NCBI RefSeq assembly: GCF_010994275.1
Contig: NZ_WMCD01000010.1
Span: forward strand, 1 to 64,000
From: Cyclobacterium jeungdonense
GTDB lineage: Bacteria; Bacteroidota; Bacteroidia; Cytophagales; Cyclobacteriaceae
DNA: 64,000 nucleotides
Direction of reading: 5' to 3'
Shown here: positions 40,193 to 49,410 of the stretch, piece after piece
How positions within the stretch are numbered: position 1 is the stretch's first letter
Layout: each line of letters begins with the position of its first letter
The notes under the pieces: generated by a model
The model's database searches: none
What the model saw: the letters and a program-made list of their open reading frames with translations, nothing else
What the model was told of the DNA's origin: nothing
Translations under genes and position numbers: made by a program

Positions 40193-41389
40193 TTACTGAA
40201 AAAACAGGACGTAAGCATTGCTGACTGCCAATGTCAATAAAACCAGCAGACCTATTGCTCCTATTATGGTGGACCCCATCCCATTTTTTAAGTTGCCCAT
40301 TATTTTTTCATCATTACCGATCAGATAGATGCCAAGGCCAATAAAAGGGACAGCAAAAATGGTAATCCCCTGGGCAAAAACGATCAATTCCAAAGGCAGG
40401 CGACCAAAAATCAGGGCTACAGCAGCCCCAATTACTATAACCAGGGTGATTAAAACTTTCACAGGAACACTATTCAGGTCCCTTCCCATTGATAGCGCAT
40501 CTGCCAACAAGGTACCGCCAATGGTGGCATTACCCAAAAGTGATGAAAAAGAAGCACCAAACAACCCTACCATGAAAACCATAAAGGAAAACTTCCCATA
40601 AACGGGTTCCAGGGCCATACCCATATCTGCAGCGGAATTGACCCCGATGCCCTTAGGATACAGAATCGTCGCAGCACTTAACATGATCATCGAAGAAATT
40701 AACCCCAGTACCACTATACCCATAAAACTCTCCCGAAGGGCATCCCCTTTCTGTTCTCTTTCCCATCCTTTTTCCTGCACCAAATAAGCCTGGTAAAATG
40801 CTCCCGCAATGGAAAAACTGGAAGCGACCAATGCTATTACCAAAATGAAAGCCCCTTGCGGAATGGCAGGTATAAAACCAGAAACAATATTTTCAAAAGA
40901 AGGTGGTGCCAAAATAAGGGTAAAAAAGAATGAAACTACCATGATAGCCACCATCACAATCATCACTTTCTCAAGAATGCGGTAAAAAGATTTGAAAAAA
41001 AGCAGGGAAATAGCCAGAAAAGAAATGATCAAAATCCAAACCGCATTTGAACTGCCAAGGGATTCAGACAATGCCATTCCAGCACCTACTGTATTTCCGG
41101 CCTGAAAAGATGCCGTAACAAAGAAAATTCCCAATCCAGCAATCCAAGCAGCTAGATTTCCCCATTTTTGGCGGAATAAACTTATTAGTGAACTATCGGA
41201 CGAAAGGCCAATTCGTGCCCCCATACCGGTAAATGTAATCATTAAAACAACGGCGATTCCAACAACCCAAAGCAATTGAAAACCATAAATGGCTCCCAGT
41301 TTGGAGGTAATGGTCAGGCTACCAGGACCAAATACCAGAGCTGCTGTGATCAGCCCCGGTCCCAAGGATTTCAACCACCGCATCAACAT
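40193..41389 (-). CDS. Nramp-family transporter lacking the metal-binding motifs
   Basis: The 398-residue inner-membrane protein has about eleven membrane segments and overall Nramp (PF01566) similarity, beginning LKSLGPGLITAAL. In Nramp metal transporters the first membrane segment carries DPGN and the sixth carries MPH. Here the first reads GPGS (21-24) and the aligned part of the sixth reads SIAG (about 193-196). The manganese/iron site is therefore absent and another substrate is likely. It heads the operon with an epimerase-like and a DapA-like gene, which suggests a sugar acid or related compound; that is inference. The start at 41389 could also be the ATG two codons later. Confidence 0.75.
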   Translation of the reverse strand: MLMRWLKSLGPGLITAALVFGPGSLTITSKLGAIYGFQLLWVVGIAVVLMITFTGMGARIGLSSDSSLISLFRQKWGNLAAWIAGLGIFFVTASFQAGNTVGAGMALSESLGSSNAVWILIISFLAISLLFFKSFYRILEKVMIVMVAIMVVSFFFTLILAPPSFENIVSGFIPAIPQGAFILVIALVASSFSIAGAFYQAYLVQEKGWEREQKGDALRESFMGIVVLGLISSMIMLSAATILYPKGIGVNSAADMGMALEPVYGKFSFMVFMVGLFGASFSSLLGNATIGGTLLADALSMGRDLNSVPVKVLITLVIVIGAAVALIFGRLPLELIVFAQGITIFAVPFIGLGIYLIGNDEKIMGNLKNGMGSTIIGAIGLLVLLTLAVSNAYVLFFQ

Positions 41390-41443
41390 GGCATTAATGG
41401 GAAATGTAGCTGATAAGAAGGGGGAATAAAACGCATATTCAGA

Positions 41444-41959
41444 TTAAAAATGTCTCCTGTTGAAAATTTCTGTCAAAATAACCGCATCTCTGGCAGATGC
41501 CGGGTTTTTCAGCATGCGGGCATATTTGCTGGTTCCAGGATTTTCGTCTGCTACATCTTCCACTTCTCCCAGTAATTTTTTATCGTCTGCTATATCCACC
41601 TGGTCGTCCAGTTTGACCAAAGGCTGTTTGATGTCCTGGTAGGGGTTTTTATATGCTTCTTGATTATCTGCCCGGTACTCCGCCGCCTCGGCTTTTTTTG
41701 ATGTGGTTTTCTCAGAGAACTCTACCTCTTGTGGTTCCGGGGATGCATCCATATCTCTTTCCCTTTGCCCCTGTTCGTTTCGGATTTCCCTCAGCAAATC
41801 GTCAAAAGACGGTCCCTTCTGAGGAGCCTTACCTTCCGAATCTTCTTGTCCTGTACTCGGTTTTTCAGCCTTTTTCTGAATGAACGAAGTGTAAACAAAA
41901 TACACGATAATGGCAATGATATAAAATATAGTCCCTGAATCCATAGGTTCCCCTTTCAT
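41444..41959 (-). CDS. Conserved hypothetical membrane-anchored protein
   Basis: I recognise no named domain. The 171-residue protein has one N-terminal membrane segment (about residues 9-27) and then a highly charged, probably disordered region rich in E, D, K and Q. It ends with an ordered motif, YARMLKNPASARDAVI then LTEIFNRRHF, that looks conserved. A second ATG at 41944 would start immediately before the membrane segment. The next gene on the strand (Nramp-like) begins 54 bases after its stop; co-transcription is possible. Confidence 0.6.
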   Translation of the reverse strand: MKGEPMDSGTIFYIIAIIVYFVYTSFIQKKAEKPSTGQEDSEGKAPQKGPSFDDLLREIRNEQGQRERDMDASPEPQEVEFSEKTTSKKAEAAEYRADNQEAYKNPYQDIKQPLVKLDDQVDIADDKKLLGEVEDVADENPGTSKYARMLKNPASARDAVILTEIFNRRHF

Positions 41960-42297
41960 TTGAAAGTTGAATGTACAAAATAAATCGGTTTTGTGGTACT
42001 ATTCTCGGGCAGCAATCCCAAGTAAAGAATACCCCATGGGGATGATCGCATTTGGCAACCGATGTTACGGAAGGTATTCCGGTAATACCCTACTCAGGTG
42101 CGGGGACAACTAGCATTCGATTTAAAACTAAAAATGCTTTTTATCTAATCTGTAGCTGATGAAGATTTGATAGGTATATGATTTTAATCAGTATTACCTA
42201 TGAAAGTCAAAAACCCTAGTAATATTTCAACTGATTTTTAGTATATTCATACTACAAAATAATACCCCCATACAGAGTTAAAAAACCCTACACTAAA
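41960..42297. other. Divergent intergenic region
   Basis: About 340 bases lie between divergently transcribed genes. It must contain both promoters, but no clear TTTG / TAnnTTTG pair is found. Nothing else is recognised. Confidence 0.4.
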
Positions 42298-42837
42298 ATG
42301 ACAACTGAAAAACAAACCTCTTATTTGATAGTTACAGATATTGCTTTTCCAGATGTGATCGTAAAAACCCATCATGGTAACGTACACTTCAAATCGCTGA
42401 TTCAGGATAAACGAATCATTGTTTATACCAATCCATCCGAACTGATTCCAGACAGTGAAAGTAAAGCGAATGAATTGGTTAATGCTTTACGCAAACTAAA
42501 AAAGCTGAACTACCATCTGATTGGGTTCAATAGAAACTCCTTTGAGGAACATTTAAAATCGCTCAATTGGCTCAATTCCTATTTGAGTGAGGATTTGGTT
42601 TTCCCGGTGTTTTACCAACCTCAAAATAACGTCAAAGAATGTCTGGAGAAGAATTTAGGGGAAAAAATCACACTAAAATCCCCCATTTACTTACTTGATA
42701 AAAACGGTTGTACGCGAATGATTCTGGATGGCTCCCATTCGGCGAGCGAAAATTTAGAGACAATGTTGGAGCAAGCCTCAAAACTGGTATTAGCCGATCA
42801 GTCATTTGGGAAAAACCAGTCGCTAAGGGATAGTTGA
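42298..42837 (+). CDS. Peroxiredoxin-like protein without the catalytic cysteine
   Basis: The 179-residue protein has the outline of an AhpC/TSA peroxiredoxin: an N-terminal hairpin, a strand KRIIVYTNPSE, a helix, a second strand YHLIGFN and a late strand IYLLDKNG. At the place where peroxiredoxins have T-x-x-C, this protein has NPSELIPDS, so the peroxidatic cysteine is missing. The only cysteines (in KECLEKN and NGCTRM) are elsewhere. It is probably catalytically inactive, perhaps a sensor or scaffold; function is not assigned. The stop codon lies inside the strong hairpin that ends the transcript. Confidence 0.55.
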   Translation: MTTEKQTSYLIVTDIAFPDVIVKTHHGNVHFKSLIQDKRIIVYTNPSELIPDSESKANELVNALRKLKKLNYHLIGFNRNSFEEHLKSLNWLNSYLSEDLVFPVFYQPQNNVKECLEKNLGEKITLKSPIYLLDKNGCTRMILDGSHSASENLETMLEQASKLVLADQSFGKNQSLRDS

Positions 42838-42850
42838 TCCCTTAGCGACT
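42818..42850. terminator. Bidirectional terminator hairpin between convergent genes
   Basis: A perfect 14-bp stem (42818-42831 with 42837-42850) has a five-base loop and contains the stop codon of the peroxiredoxin-like gene. On the minus strand, T5 follows the stem after two bases, so it also ends the bactofilin transcript. Confidence 0.8.
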
Positions 42851-42874
42851 TCTGGAAACGCCCCCCGACCGGCT

Positions 42875-43345
42875 TCAATTTTCCAGGCTGACCTTTGCCA
42901 GTTCAGGTTGATTTACAATGTTTTCTTTCCTTTTTCCTCCCTCAGCCTTACCGGCATGTTTTGGGTTGTTTTCAGCATCAATTGGCTTCTTGAGTTTTTT
43001 GATACAAGCCTCTACTTCCGCACCGGGGTCAATTTTTATTTTGTTAGTCAGAACGGTACCATGCACCACTCCGGTTTCCCCAATAATTGTAATATCAGTG
43101 GCAATTACTTCTCCTACCACTTCTCCCATAATAGATATATGGCAGCCTTTGACATTACCGATAACCTGCCCTGTCTTTCCGATAATGATCCTTTTGCTGG
43201 TAATAAGGTTTCCCTGAATAATCCCTTCTACCCGAACGTCGTTATTGGATTCAATGTCTCCTATCATCCGGAATCCCGGAGCAAAAAATGAGGTAGTGTT
43301 TGGCTCAATCGAAGACTGTGTTGATTTTTTTTCTGCGTTCCACAT
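42875..43345 (-). CDS. Bactofilin (polymer-forming cytoskeletal protein)
   Basis: The 156-residue protein has the bactofilin core (DUF583, about residues 22-115): a right-handed beta-helix of short repeated strands, starting near GDIESNNDVRVEG and running through GKTGQVIGNVKG, GEVVGEVIATD and GETGVVHGTVL. The flanks are polar and probably disordered; the C-terminal tail is lysine-rich. Bactofilins polymerise without nucleotides on the inner membrane and help position cell-wall or polarity factors. No peptidase gene (LmdC type) is adjacent. It is monocistronic. Confidence 0.9.
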   Translation of the reverse strand: MWNAEKKSTQSSIEPNTTSFFAPGFRMIGDIESNNDVRVEGIIQGNLITSKRIIIGKTGQVIGNVKGCHISIMGEVVGEVIATDITIIGETGVVHGTVLTNKIKIDPGAEVEACIKKLKKPIDAENNPKHAGKAEGGKRKENIVNQPELAKVSLEN

Positions 43346-43996
43346 GACTAAGTTTCTTTTTAAAAATTAATGGTAAATTGAATAAGTAGACGATTTAAAT
43401 AATACAAGTATCTCTTTCAATAGTATAAACATAGAGATAAAAAAAAGAACGAGCAAAAAAAACTTTACAAAGCAATATTTCGTAATTCAAGTGAAATTTA
43501 CCGTATATATTTTTGTTCTTATTTTTTTGACACAATATTAGTTCATAAATAAATCAGAATCTGCTGATCAAAAAAAATAGGGATTTGGAACTTATGATTT
43601 TTTTTATATTTTTTTTCATAAATTTACATCCGAAAACACCAAGCACAAAATCCATGCCTTCAACTGCAAAATAATAGAAGGTAATCTACTATTCCCAACA
43701 GCACCCAGTCGTTTGGAAAACCAGCACTCAAATTAATCAAATCAGCTAATCTAAATTCAAAATACAAATACAAGCCTATTTCCTGAAAAAGAAAGGTTTT
43801 TAGAAATTATAAAAATACTTTTATTAATACTTATTAATATTAAATTCATATAATAAGCCCAATAAATTAGATATTTAAATCCTAACCTCATTTTTTTAAT
43901 TTCCATTTTGTTTATCTTGTTTAAAATGATAAATTCGGAAGACAGAAGGAGTATTTAGCAAAAGAGACATCCGGATCAGTAAAAAAAAGGAATCGA
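43346..43996. other. Long AT-rich divergent intergenic region
   Basis: About 650 bases of very AT-rich DNA with homopolymer runs lie between bactofilin and the response regulator. No coding frame is supported. One promoter candidate for the response regulator is listed separately. The length exceeds what two promoters need. Confidence 0.5.
43907..43937 (+). promoter_or_regulatory. Candidate Bacteroidota promoter of the response regulator
   Basis: TTTG (43907-43910), 19 bases, then TAAATTCG (43930-43937) matches the Bacteroidota primary-sigma consensus with one mismatch in the -7 box. It lies about 60 bases before the start codon. Confidence 0.4.
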
Positions 43997-44425
43997 ATGA
44001 AAGAAAAACTTGAAACCATAATAGTGGACGACGATATTTTGACGCTACATTATATCCGCAAAATAGTCAAAACGTCGCCTATTGGAGGTCCGATTCATAC
44101 ATCTGAAAATGGTAAACTTGCATTTGATGTGTTGGATAATCGAAAAGATGAATTTGACAATATTTTGGTCTTCCTGGATATCAACATGCCAGTAATGGAT
44201 GGCTGGTCCTTTTTGGACACCCTCCAAAATAAAGACTATAAGGACAAAATCCAGGTAGTAATGGTCACTTCCTCCACCGACCCGGAAGACAAAGCCAAAT
44301 CCGGCAAATACCCGCAGGTTATTGGTTACCTGGAAAAGCCCGTATACCCTCAGGTATTTACGGAAATTTACAATCTTTTTGACAAGAACATCGTCATCAC
44401 AAAAAACAAAGGTGCCATTAATTGA
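43997..44425 (+). CDS. Single-domain response regulator (CheY-like receiver)
   Basis: The 142-residue protein is one receiver domain and nothing else. Acidic residues D11-D13 bind magnesium, D61 in FLDINMPVMDG is the phosphorylation site, T91 in VMVTSS and K114 in YLEKP complete the switch. There is no output domain, so it should act by protein contact, for example in a phosphorelay. No histidine kinase is nearby, so the kinase partner is unknown. It has its own promoter candidate and terminator and is therefore monocistronic. Confidence 0.9.
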   Translation: MKEKLETIIVDDDILTLHYIRKIVKTSPIGGPIHTSENGKLAFDVLDNRKDEFDNILVFLDINMPVMDGWSFLDTLQNKDYKDKIQVVMVTSSTDPEDKAKSGKYPQVIGYLEKPVYPQVFTEIYNLFDKNIVITKNKGAIN

Positions 44426-44451
44426 TTCTAACTGGAATCCACTAACTTATC

Positions 44452-44485
44452 AAAGCCAGTCAACCACTCGTTGAACTGGCTTTTT
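44452..44485 (+). terminator. Rho-independent terminator after the response regulator
   Basis: AAAGCCAGT pairs with ACTGGCTTT, extended inward by CAAC/GTTG across a one-base bulge, and followed by a run of five Ts. It separates the response regulator from smc. Confidence 0.85.
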
Positions 44486-44508
44486 GATTGATATCCGACA
44501 CTGGCTTC

Positions 44509-44539
44509 CTTGCTATTTGGAACCTTTAGGTTAAATTTG
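44509..44539 (+). promoter_or_regulatory. Candidate promoter of smc
   Basis: A perfect -7 box TAAATTTG (44532-44539) lies 19 bases after CTTG, a one-mismatch -33 box. Transcription would start close to 44546, after the alternative upstream start at 44510. That supports the ATG at 44564 as the real smc start. Confidence 0.5.
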
Positions 44540-44563
44540 TTAAGCGATAACCTTACCTATTAC

Positions 44564-47500
44564 ATGCAACTTTCCAAATTAGAAATCAGGGGATTTAAGA
44601 GTTTCGGTGACAAAGTATTGATTCATTTTGATAAAGGCATTACCGGGATCGTAGGTCCAAATGGTTGCGGTAAATCAAATGTGGTAGATGCCATCCGTTG
44701 GGTATTGGGAGAACAAAAGACCCGTATGCTGCGCTCTGACAAGATGGAAAATGTCATTTTTAACGGTACAAAAAACAGGAAACCCCTAAACATGGCCGAG
44801 GTATCGTTGACATTTGAAAATACCAAAAACCTGCTCCCTACCGAATATACCCATGTCACCATTTCCCGAAGGTATTACCGATCAGGAGATAGTGAATACC
44901 TGCTCAATGGCGTGACCTGCCGGCTAAAGGACATTACCAACCTTTTCATGGATACGGGTATTAATTCCAACAGCTATGCCATTATTGAGTTGAAAATGAT
45001 TGATGAATTGCTCAATGACAAGAACAATTCCAGAAGGGAGCTATTTGAAGAAGCTGCAGGCATATCTAAATTCAAAACTCGTAAAAAGGAAACCTTACGT
45101 AAATTGGAGGATACCGATGCGGATCTGGATCGGGTAGAAGACCTGCTTTACGAAATAGAAAAAAACCTGAAATCCCTTGAAAAACAAGCTCGCCAGGCTG
45201 CCCGATATTTCGAGATTAAAAAAGCCTACAAAGCTTCCAGCATCGCTTTAGCAAAAAAAGGCGTCCTCCAACACAGAGATGGCCTCATCCAATTGAATCA
45301 AAAGTTGGAAGAAGAAAGTGACCGTAAAGTTCAGTTAAACGCTACCATAGCTGCGAAGGAAGCTGCCCTGGAAAACCTGAAAACGGAAATGGTAACTAAG
45401 GAAAAACTGTTGGGTAGCAGGCAAAAGACGCTGAACGAGCACGTGCTCAAAATACGGCAATTTGAAAGTGATAAAAAAATTAAAAATGAGCGGTTACGCT
45501 TTCTTCAGGATAAGTCTCAGGAATTGCGGGAACAAATCGATGAGGATAAAAAGAGTAACGAAAGGGCCGGCTTCAGTATTCGTTCTTTGGAACAGGAAAA
45601 GGCCATTGCAGCAAAACTGATTGCGGAGAAGGAACACCAGGTGCAGGACCTCAAGGCCATTTATGAGGACAAAAAATCCCAGCATGCCGCTACCCAGGAA
45701 AAGCAACGGGTCCTGCAAAGCACCTATTCTGGTAAAAGGGATGAAATGTATCAGCTTTCGAAAAGCCAGGAAATAAAACAGATCCAGCTCACCACACTAA
45801 AGCAGGAACTCGAAAAAACCGCAACCGACGATAGCAGCCAGGTTGAGAATCTCGCCGGTTTCAAGGAAAAGCTGGAACTAATTCAGAACCAGTTAGAAGC
45901 AGAGAAGCGGGAATTGCACCGGATAAAAGCCGAGGAAGAAGCCCACCAGCAAAAACTGGAGGCAACCACCCGAACTCAGGAACTTATACGCGAGGAACTC
46001 ACTCAGGTCAATCGGAAATTAGATGCTAAAAGCAACGAGTACCAACTGACCAAATCCCTGGTAGATAACCTGGAGGGCTTTCCGGAAGCCATCAAATTTC
46101 TAAAGAAAAACAGTAGCTGGGGAAAAAACACTCCTTTATTATCCGACATCCTGACGACCGATGAAAAATACAGGGTAACGATAGAGAATTTTCTGGAAAC
46201 CTACATGAATTATTATGTGGTAGAGCAGGAAAAAGAAGCCATAGAGGCAGTAAAATTATTAAGTGATGCCGGAAAAGGAAAGGCCAATTTCTTTATTCTG
46301 GAGAGGTTTGAAAAATTCCGTCCCACCCAAAACAAACTTTTTTCGGAAGCTGTACCAGCAACTGAAATCATCGAATATGACAGCAAGTACGCCAGATTGG
46401 TAGGATACCTTCTGGATGATGTCTATATTTTTAACGGGGACATTCACCAGGTACCAAAAACACAGGAAGCCATTTTTATTACTGAAAGCGGAAAGTTTAT
46501 TGATAGGCGTTTTACGATTTCCGGAGGCTCTGTAGGTCTTTTTGAAGGAAAGCGAATTGGCCGGGCGAAAAACCTGGAAAAACTTGAAAAGGAAATCAAA
46601 AACCTTCAAAAAACCATCAATGAAATTAAAACCAACCTGGACAAGAAAACGGCTGATCTTTCCAAATTGAAAGCCATCAGCTTCAAATCAGTACTGGAAG
46701 AAAAACAATCGGTAGTAAATGAATTGAATCAGGAATACGTTTCTGTGAAAACAAAAAAAGAGCAATTGGCTGAGATGCTTACTTCCAATGCCAATAAAAA
46801 AGAGGATATACAGGAAAAAATCCATGAGCTGTCAGAAGAACTAGACGAACTAGGTCCACGGTTACAAACGGAAAAACAGGTCTTCTCAGCGTTGGAGGAG
46901 GAAATTCAAGAAATCAACCAAAACTTACTGGAAGCGGGAGAGGAACTTTCCCGTTGTTCTTCCCAATACAATGAAGAAAACATACGCTTTCACCAGCATG
47001 AAAATAAACTCCAAAACATTGAGCAGGAGATTGGCTTTAAGCAAAGCACTTTTGACAGCAGCCGGGAGCGCATAGAAAAGTCCCAAAAAGAACTGACGCA
47101 AACCGATCAAGAGATTAGGGGCCTGATAGATAACAATGAAGTGAAGGATGATGAACTCATTGAAATGTATACGGAAAAGGAGCAGATAGAAGCTGGCGTC
47201 AGTGAAGCGGAAAAGGCCTATTATGCCCTCAGAGGAGAAATAGACCAGTCCGATAAATCCATACGTGAAATTCAGCAAAACAAAGAACGTATGGATGGAC
47301 TGATCATGGAGTTCAAGCAGGCCGCCAACGAAATCAATCTGAAACTAAATGCGATAAAAGAACGGCTAAATGTGGAATTTGAACTGGACCTGGATCAGCT
47401 TATGCAGGAAGATCCCGAGGAAAGTGAAGAATTTGCAGGAAGAGATGAGGCGACACTAAAAGAAGAAGTGCAGCAGGCAAAAAGCAAGTTGGAGAAAATG

Positions 47501-48124
47501 GGTCCGATCAATCCCATGGCCATGGAGGCCTTTGATGAGATCAAGGAAAGGCACGAATTTATCACAGAACAAAAAGAGGATCTGATCAAAGCCAAAGAAT
47601 CCCTGATCACCACCATTAGTGAAATCGACCAGGTAGCTAGAGAAACATTTTTAGATGCTTTCGGGAAAATCAAAGAAAACTTTGTAAAAGTCTTTCGGTC
47701 GCTCTTTACGGAAGAGGACGACTGTGATTTAAAATTAACCGACCCGGACATGCCCTTGGAAAGCAGCATTGAGATTATTGCCAAGCCTAAAGGCAAAAGA
47801 CCCCTTTCCATCAATCAGCTTTCAGGAGGGGAAAAGACCCTTACGGCTACCTCGCTTCTATTCTCTATCTATCTGCTTAAACCAGCCCCCTTCTGCATTT
47901 TTGATGAGGTGGATGCGCCCTTGGATGACGCAAACATTGATAAATTCAATCAAATTATCCAGACCTTTTCCAACGAATCCCAGTTCATTATTGTGACTCA
48001 CAATAAACGGACTATGGCCAGCACGGATATTATTTATGGCATTACCATGATAGAGGCGGGAGTATCCAGAGTAGTACCCGTAGATCTAAGAGAATTGGTA
48101 GAAGAGGATGGAGAAGAACTCTAA
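44564..48124 (+). CDS. smc: Chromosome segregation protein SMC
   Basis: The 1186-residue protein has the complete SMC layout. The N-terminal half-head carries Walker A GPNGCGKS (31-38) after the typical start MQLSKLEIRGFKSFGD. A first long coiled coil (about 170-500) leads to the SMC hinge (about 505-645), and a second coiled coil (about 660-1010) follows. The C-terminal half-head has the signature LSGGEK (1086-1091) and Walker B FCIFDEVD (D1114, E1115). SMC with ScpA and ScpB organises and segregates the chromosome; scpA and scpB are not in this window. An upstream frame extension to 44510 is rejected because it overlaps the promoter and lacks family similarity. Confidence 0.97.
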   Translation: MQLSKLEIRGFKSFGDKVLIHFDKGITGIVGPNGCGKSNVVDAIRWVLGEQKTRMLRSDKMENVIFNGTKNRKPLNMAEVSLTFENTKNLLPTEYTHVTISRRYYRSGDSEYLLNGVTCRLKDITNLFMDTGINSNSYAIIELKMIDELLNDKNNSRRELFEEAAGISKFKTRKKETLRKLEDTDADLDRVEDLLYEIEKNLKSLEKQARQAARYFEIKKAYKASSIALAKKGVLQHRDGLIQLNQKLEEESDRKVQLNATIAAKEAALENLKTEMVTKEKLLGSRQKTLNEHVLKIRQFESDKKIKNERLRFLQDKSQELREQIDEDKKSNERAGFSIRSLEQEKAIAAKLIAEKEHQVQDLKAIYEDKKSQHAATQEKQRVLQSTYSGKRDEMYQLSKSQEIKQIQLTTLKQELEKTATDDSSQVENLAGFKEKLELIQNQLEAEKRELHRIKAEEEAHQQKLEATTRTQELIREELTQVNRKLDAKSNEYQLTKSLVDNLEGFPEAIKFLKKNSSWGKNTPLLSDILTTDEKYRVTIENFLETYMNYYVVEQEKEAIEAVKLLSDAGKGKANFFILERFEKFRPTQNKLFSEAVPATEIIEYDSKYARLVGYLLDDVYIFNGDIHQVPKTQEAIFITESGKFIDRRFTISGGSVGLFEGKRIGRAKNLEKLEKEIKNLQKTINEIKTNLDKKTADLSKLKAISFKSVLEEKQSVVNELNQEYVSVKTKKEQLAEMLTSNANKKEDIQEKIHELSEELDELGPRLQTEKQVFSALEEEIQEINQNLLEAGEELSRCSSQYNEENIRFHQHENKLQNIEQEIGFKQSTFDSSRERIEKSQKELTQTDQEIRGLIDNNEVKDDELIEMYTEKEQIEAGVSEAEKAYYALRGEIDQSDKSIREIQQNKERMDGLIMEFKQAANEINLKLNAIKERLNVEFELDLDQLMQEDPEESEEFAGRDEATLKEEVQQAKSKLEKMGPINPMAMEAFDEIKERHEFITEQKEDLIKAKESLITTISEIDQVARETFLDAFGKIKENFVKVFRSLFTEEDDCDLKLTDPDMPLESSIEIIAKPKGKRPLSINQLSGGEKTLTATSLLFSIYLLKPAPFCIFDEVDAPLDDANIDKFNQIIQTFSNESQFIIVTHNKRTMASTDIIYGITMIEAGVSRVVPVDLRELVEEDGEEL

Positions 48125-48131
48125 ATTGAAA

Positions 48132-48160
48132 AAGCCGGGCCACCTAAAATGGCCCGGCTT
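48132..48160. terminator. Bidirectional terminator between smc and the YeeE/YedE genes
   Basis: A perfect 11-bp GC-rich stem (48132-48142 with 48150-48160) has a seven-base loop. The T-run is on the minus-strand side, so it ends the sulfur-gene transcript best. It lies seven bases after the smc stop and probably serves both. Confidence 0.85.
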
Positions 48161-48168
48161 AGATCCTC

Positions 48169-48660
48169 TCAATTAGGTAATTTATCGGCAAATTTCCCAT
48201 ACACCCAGGTGCCAGCTATAGCACTGAGCAGGGTTACTACTATCACCGAGTAGCCAAAGCCTATTTGGGCAAACAATGGTCCTGGGCACGCACCGGTTAG
48301 TGCCCAACCAAGTCCAAATATAAACCCTCCGATTACCTGGCCTTTCCTGAATTCCTTATCAGCAATCTTAATCGGTTCACCGCTTAGTGTTTTCACACCA
48401 AACCTCTTGATGAGTTGTATGGAAACCAGCCCTACCAGAATGGCAGACCCTATCACCCCATACATAAAAAAGGACTGCAAACGGAACATTTCCTGAATTC
48501 GAAACCAGGAAATAACCTCCGCTTTCACAAATACAATCCCAAATAAAACACCTACTATCAGGTATCTCAATAGCTTCCATCCCGACTCTCCGGACTTCCC
48601 CATATTAGGGGCTTCACATTCCACTGGATTGGCTTGTGGTATATTTTCTTTTACTTTCAT
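48169..48660 (-). CDS. YeeE/YedE family membrane protein (second half)
   Basis: The 163-residue protein has about four membrane segments and the YeeE/YedE (sulf_transp) signature near the C-terminal half: GFIFGLGWALTGACPGP, with a cysteine in a membrane loop. Family members such as TsuA import thiosulfate through a row of cysteines. In many Bacteroidota the transporter is split into two half-size proteins, as here with 48703-49284, which probably assemble together. The gap between them is 42 bases, so they form one operon. Confidence 0.85.
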   Translation of the reverse strand: MKVKENIPQANPVECEAPNMGKSGESGWKLLRYLIVGVLFGIVFVKAEVISWFRIQEMFRLQSFFMYGVIGSAILVGLVSIQLIKRFGVKTLSGEPIKIADKEFRKGQVIGGFIFGLGWALTGACPGPLFAQIGFGYSVIVVTLLSAIAGTWVYGKFADKLPN

Positions 48661-48702
48661 TTTGTCGTTTTTTGAATTGTTTTAATTCCCTTTGCCCTAA
48701 CT

Positions 48703-49284
48703 TTAAAACCCAACTAAAGCCATGATATAAGGAAGGATCAGGTGTGTCATAACGAACCCGCCAATCATGAAGAAGACGGTTGCGACCATGGATGGCCACT
48801 GCAGATTACTGATACCCATAATGGCATGACCGGATGTACAGCCTCCGGCATACCGGGTACCAAAACCAACCAGGAAACCTCCAATGACAAAAAAGAAAAG
48901 CCCTTTCAGCGTAAACAAGTTGGACCAGTTAAAGATATCTGCCGGTAAGAGACTTGTAAAATCAGTGATCCCCAATAAGGCTAAATCCCGTTGAGTACTT
49001 TCTGCCACCACTACTGCCTCTGGATTAGAGAGGAACAAGGAGGCGATCACTCCTCCAAGAAATATACCCACCACAAACAGGATATTCCAGGTTTCCTTTT
49101 TCCAATCGTATTGGAAAAAGGGGATTTTTGCCGGTATGCAGGCAGCGCAGGCATGCCTCAGCGAGGAGGATATACCGAAGGATTTATTGCCAATTATCAA
49201 TAATGCAGGCACGGTTAATCCAATCAAGGGACCTGCCACATACCAGGGCCAGGGTTGCTTGATCCATTCTATCAATTGTTCCAT
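48703..49284 (-). CDS. YeeE/YedE family membrane protein (first half)
   Basis: The 193-residue membrane protein has the other half of the YeeE/YedE fold. Landmarks are HACAACIPAK (three cysteine-region residues facing the periplasm or pore) and GFGTRYAGGCTSGHAIMG (about 138-155), the classic signature with a conserved cysteine. It is expected to pair with the product of 48169-48660 to move thiosulfate or another sulfur species. The MBL-rhodanese gene lies upstream, but a strong terminator separates them, so this pair has its own promoter. Confidence 0.85.
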   Translation of the reverse strand: MEQLIEWIKQPWPWYVAGPLIGLTVPALLIIGNKSFGISSSLRHACAACIPAKIPFFQYDWKKETWNILFVVGIFLGGVIASLFLSNPEAVVVAESTQRDLALLGITDFTSLLPADIFNWSNLFTLKGLFFFVIGGFLVGFGTRYAGGCTSGHAIMGISNLQWPSMVATVFFMIGGFVMTHLILPYIMALVGF

Positions 49285-49354
49285 TTTTCTTTCTTTTTAA
49301 ATCTATTTTTTTACATTTTTCCGGTGATCAATGTTACCGAAGGAAGTTAGCTAT

Positions 49355-49383
49355 AAAAATGGCAGGGAAGGCTTCCCTGCCAT
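49355..49383 (-). terminator. Rho-independent terminator of the MBL-rhodanese gene
   Basis: Twelve-base arms (49359-49370 and 49372-49383) form a near-perfect hairpin. On the minus strand TTTTTATAG follows. It lies 28 bases past the MBL-rhodanese stop. Confidence 0.85.
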
Positions 49384-49410
49384 GAACCAACACATCAACC
49401 AAAATTAAGA

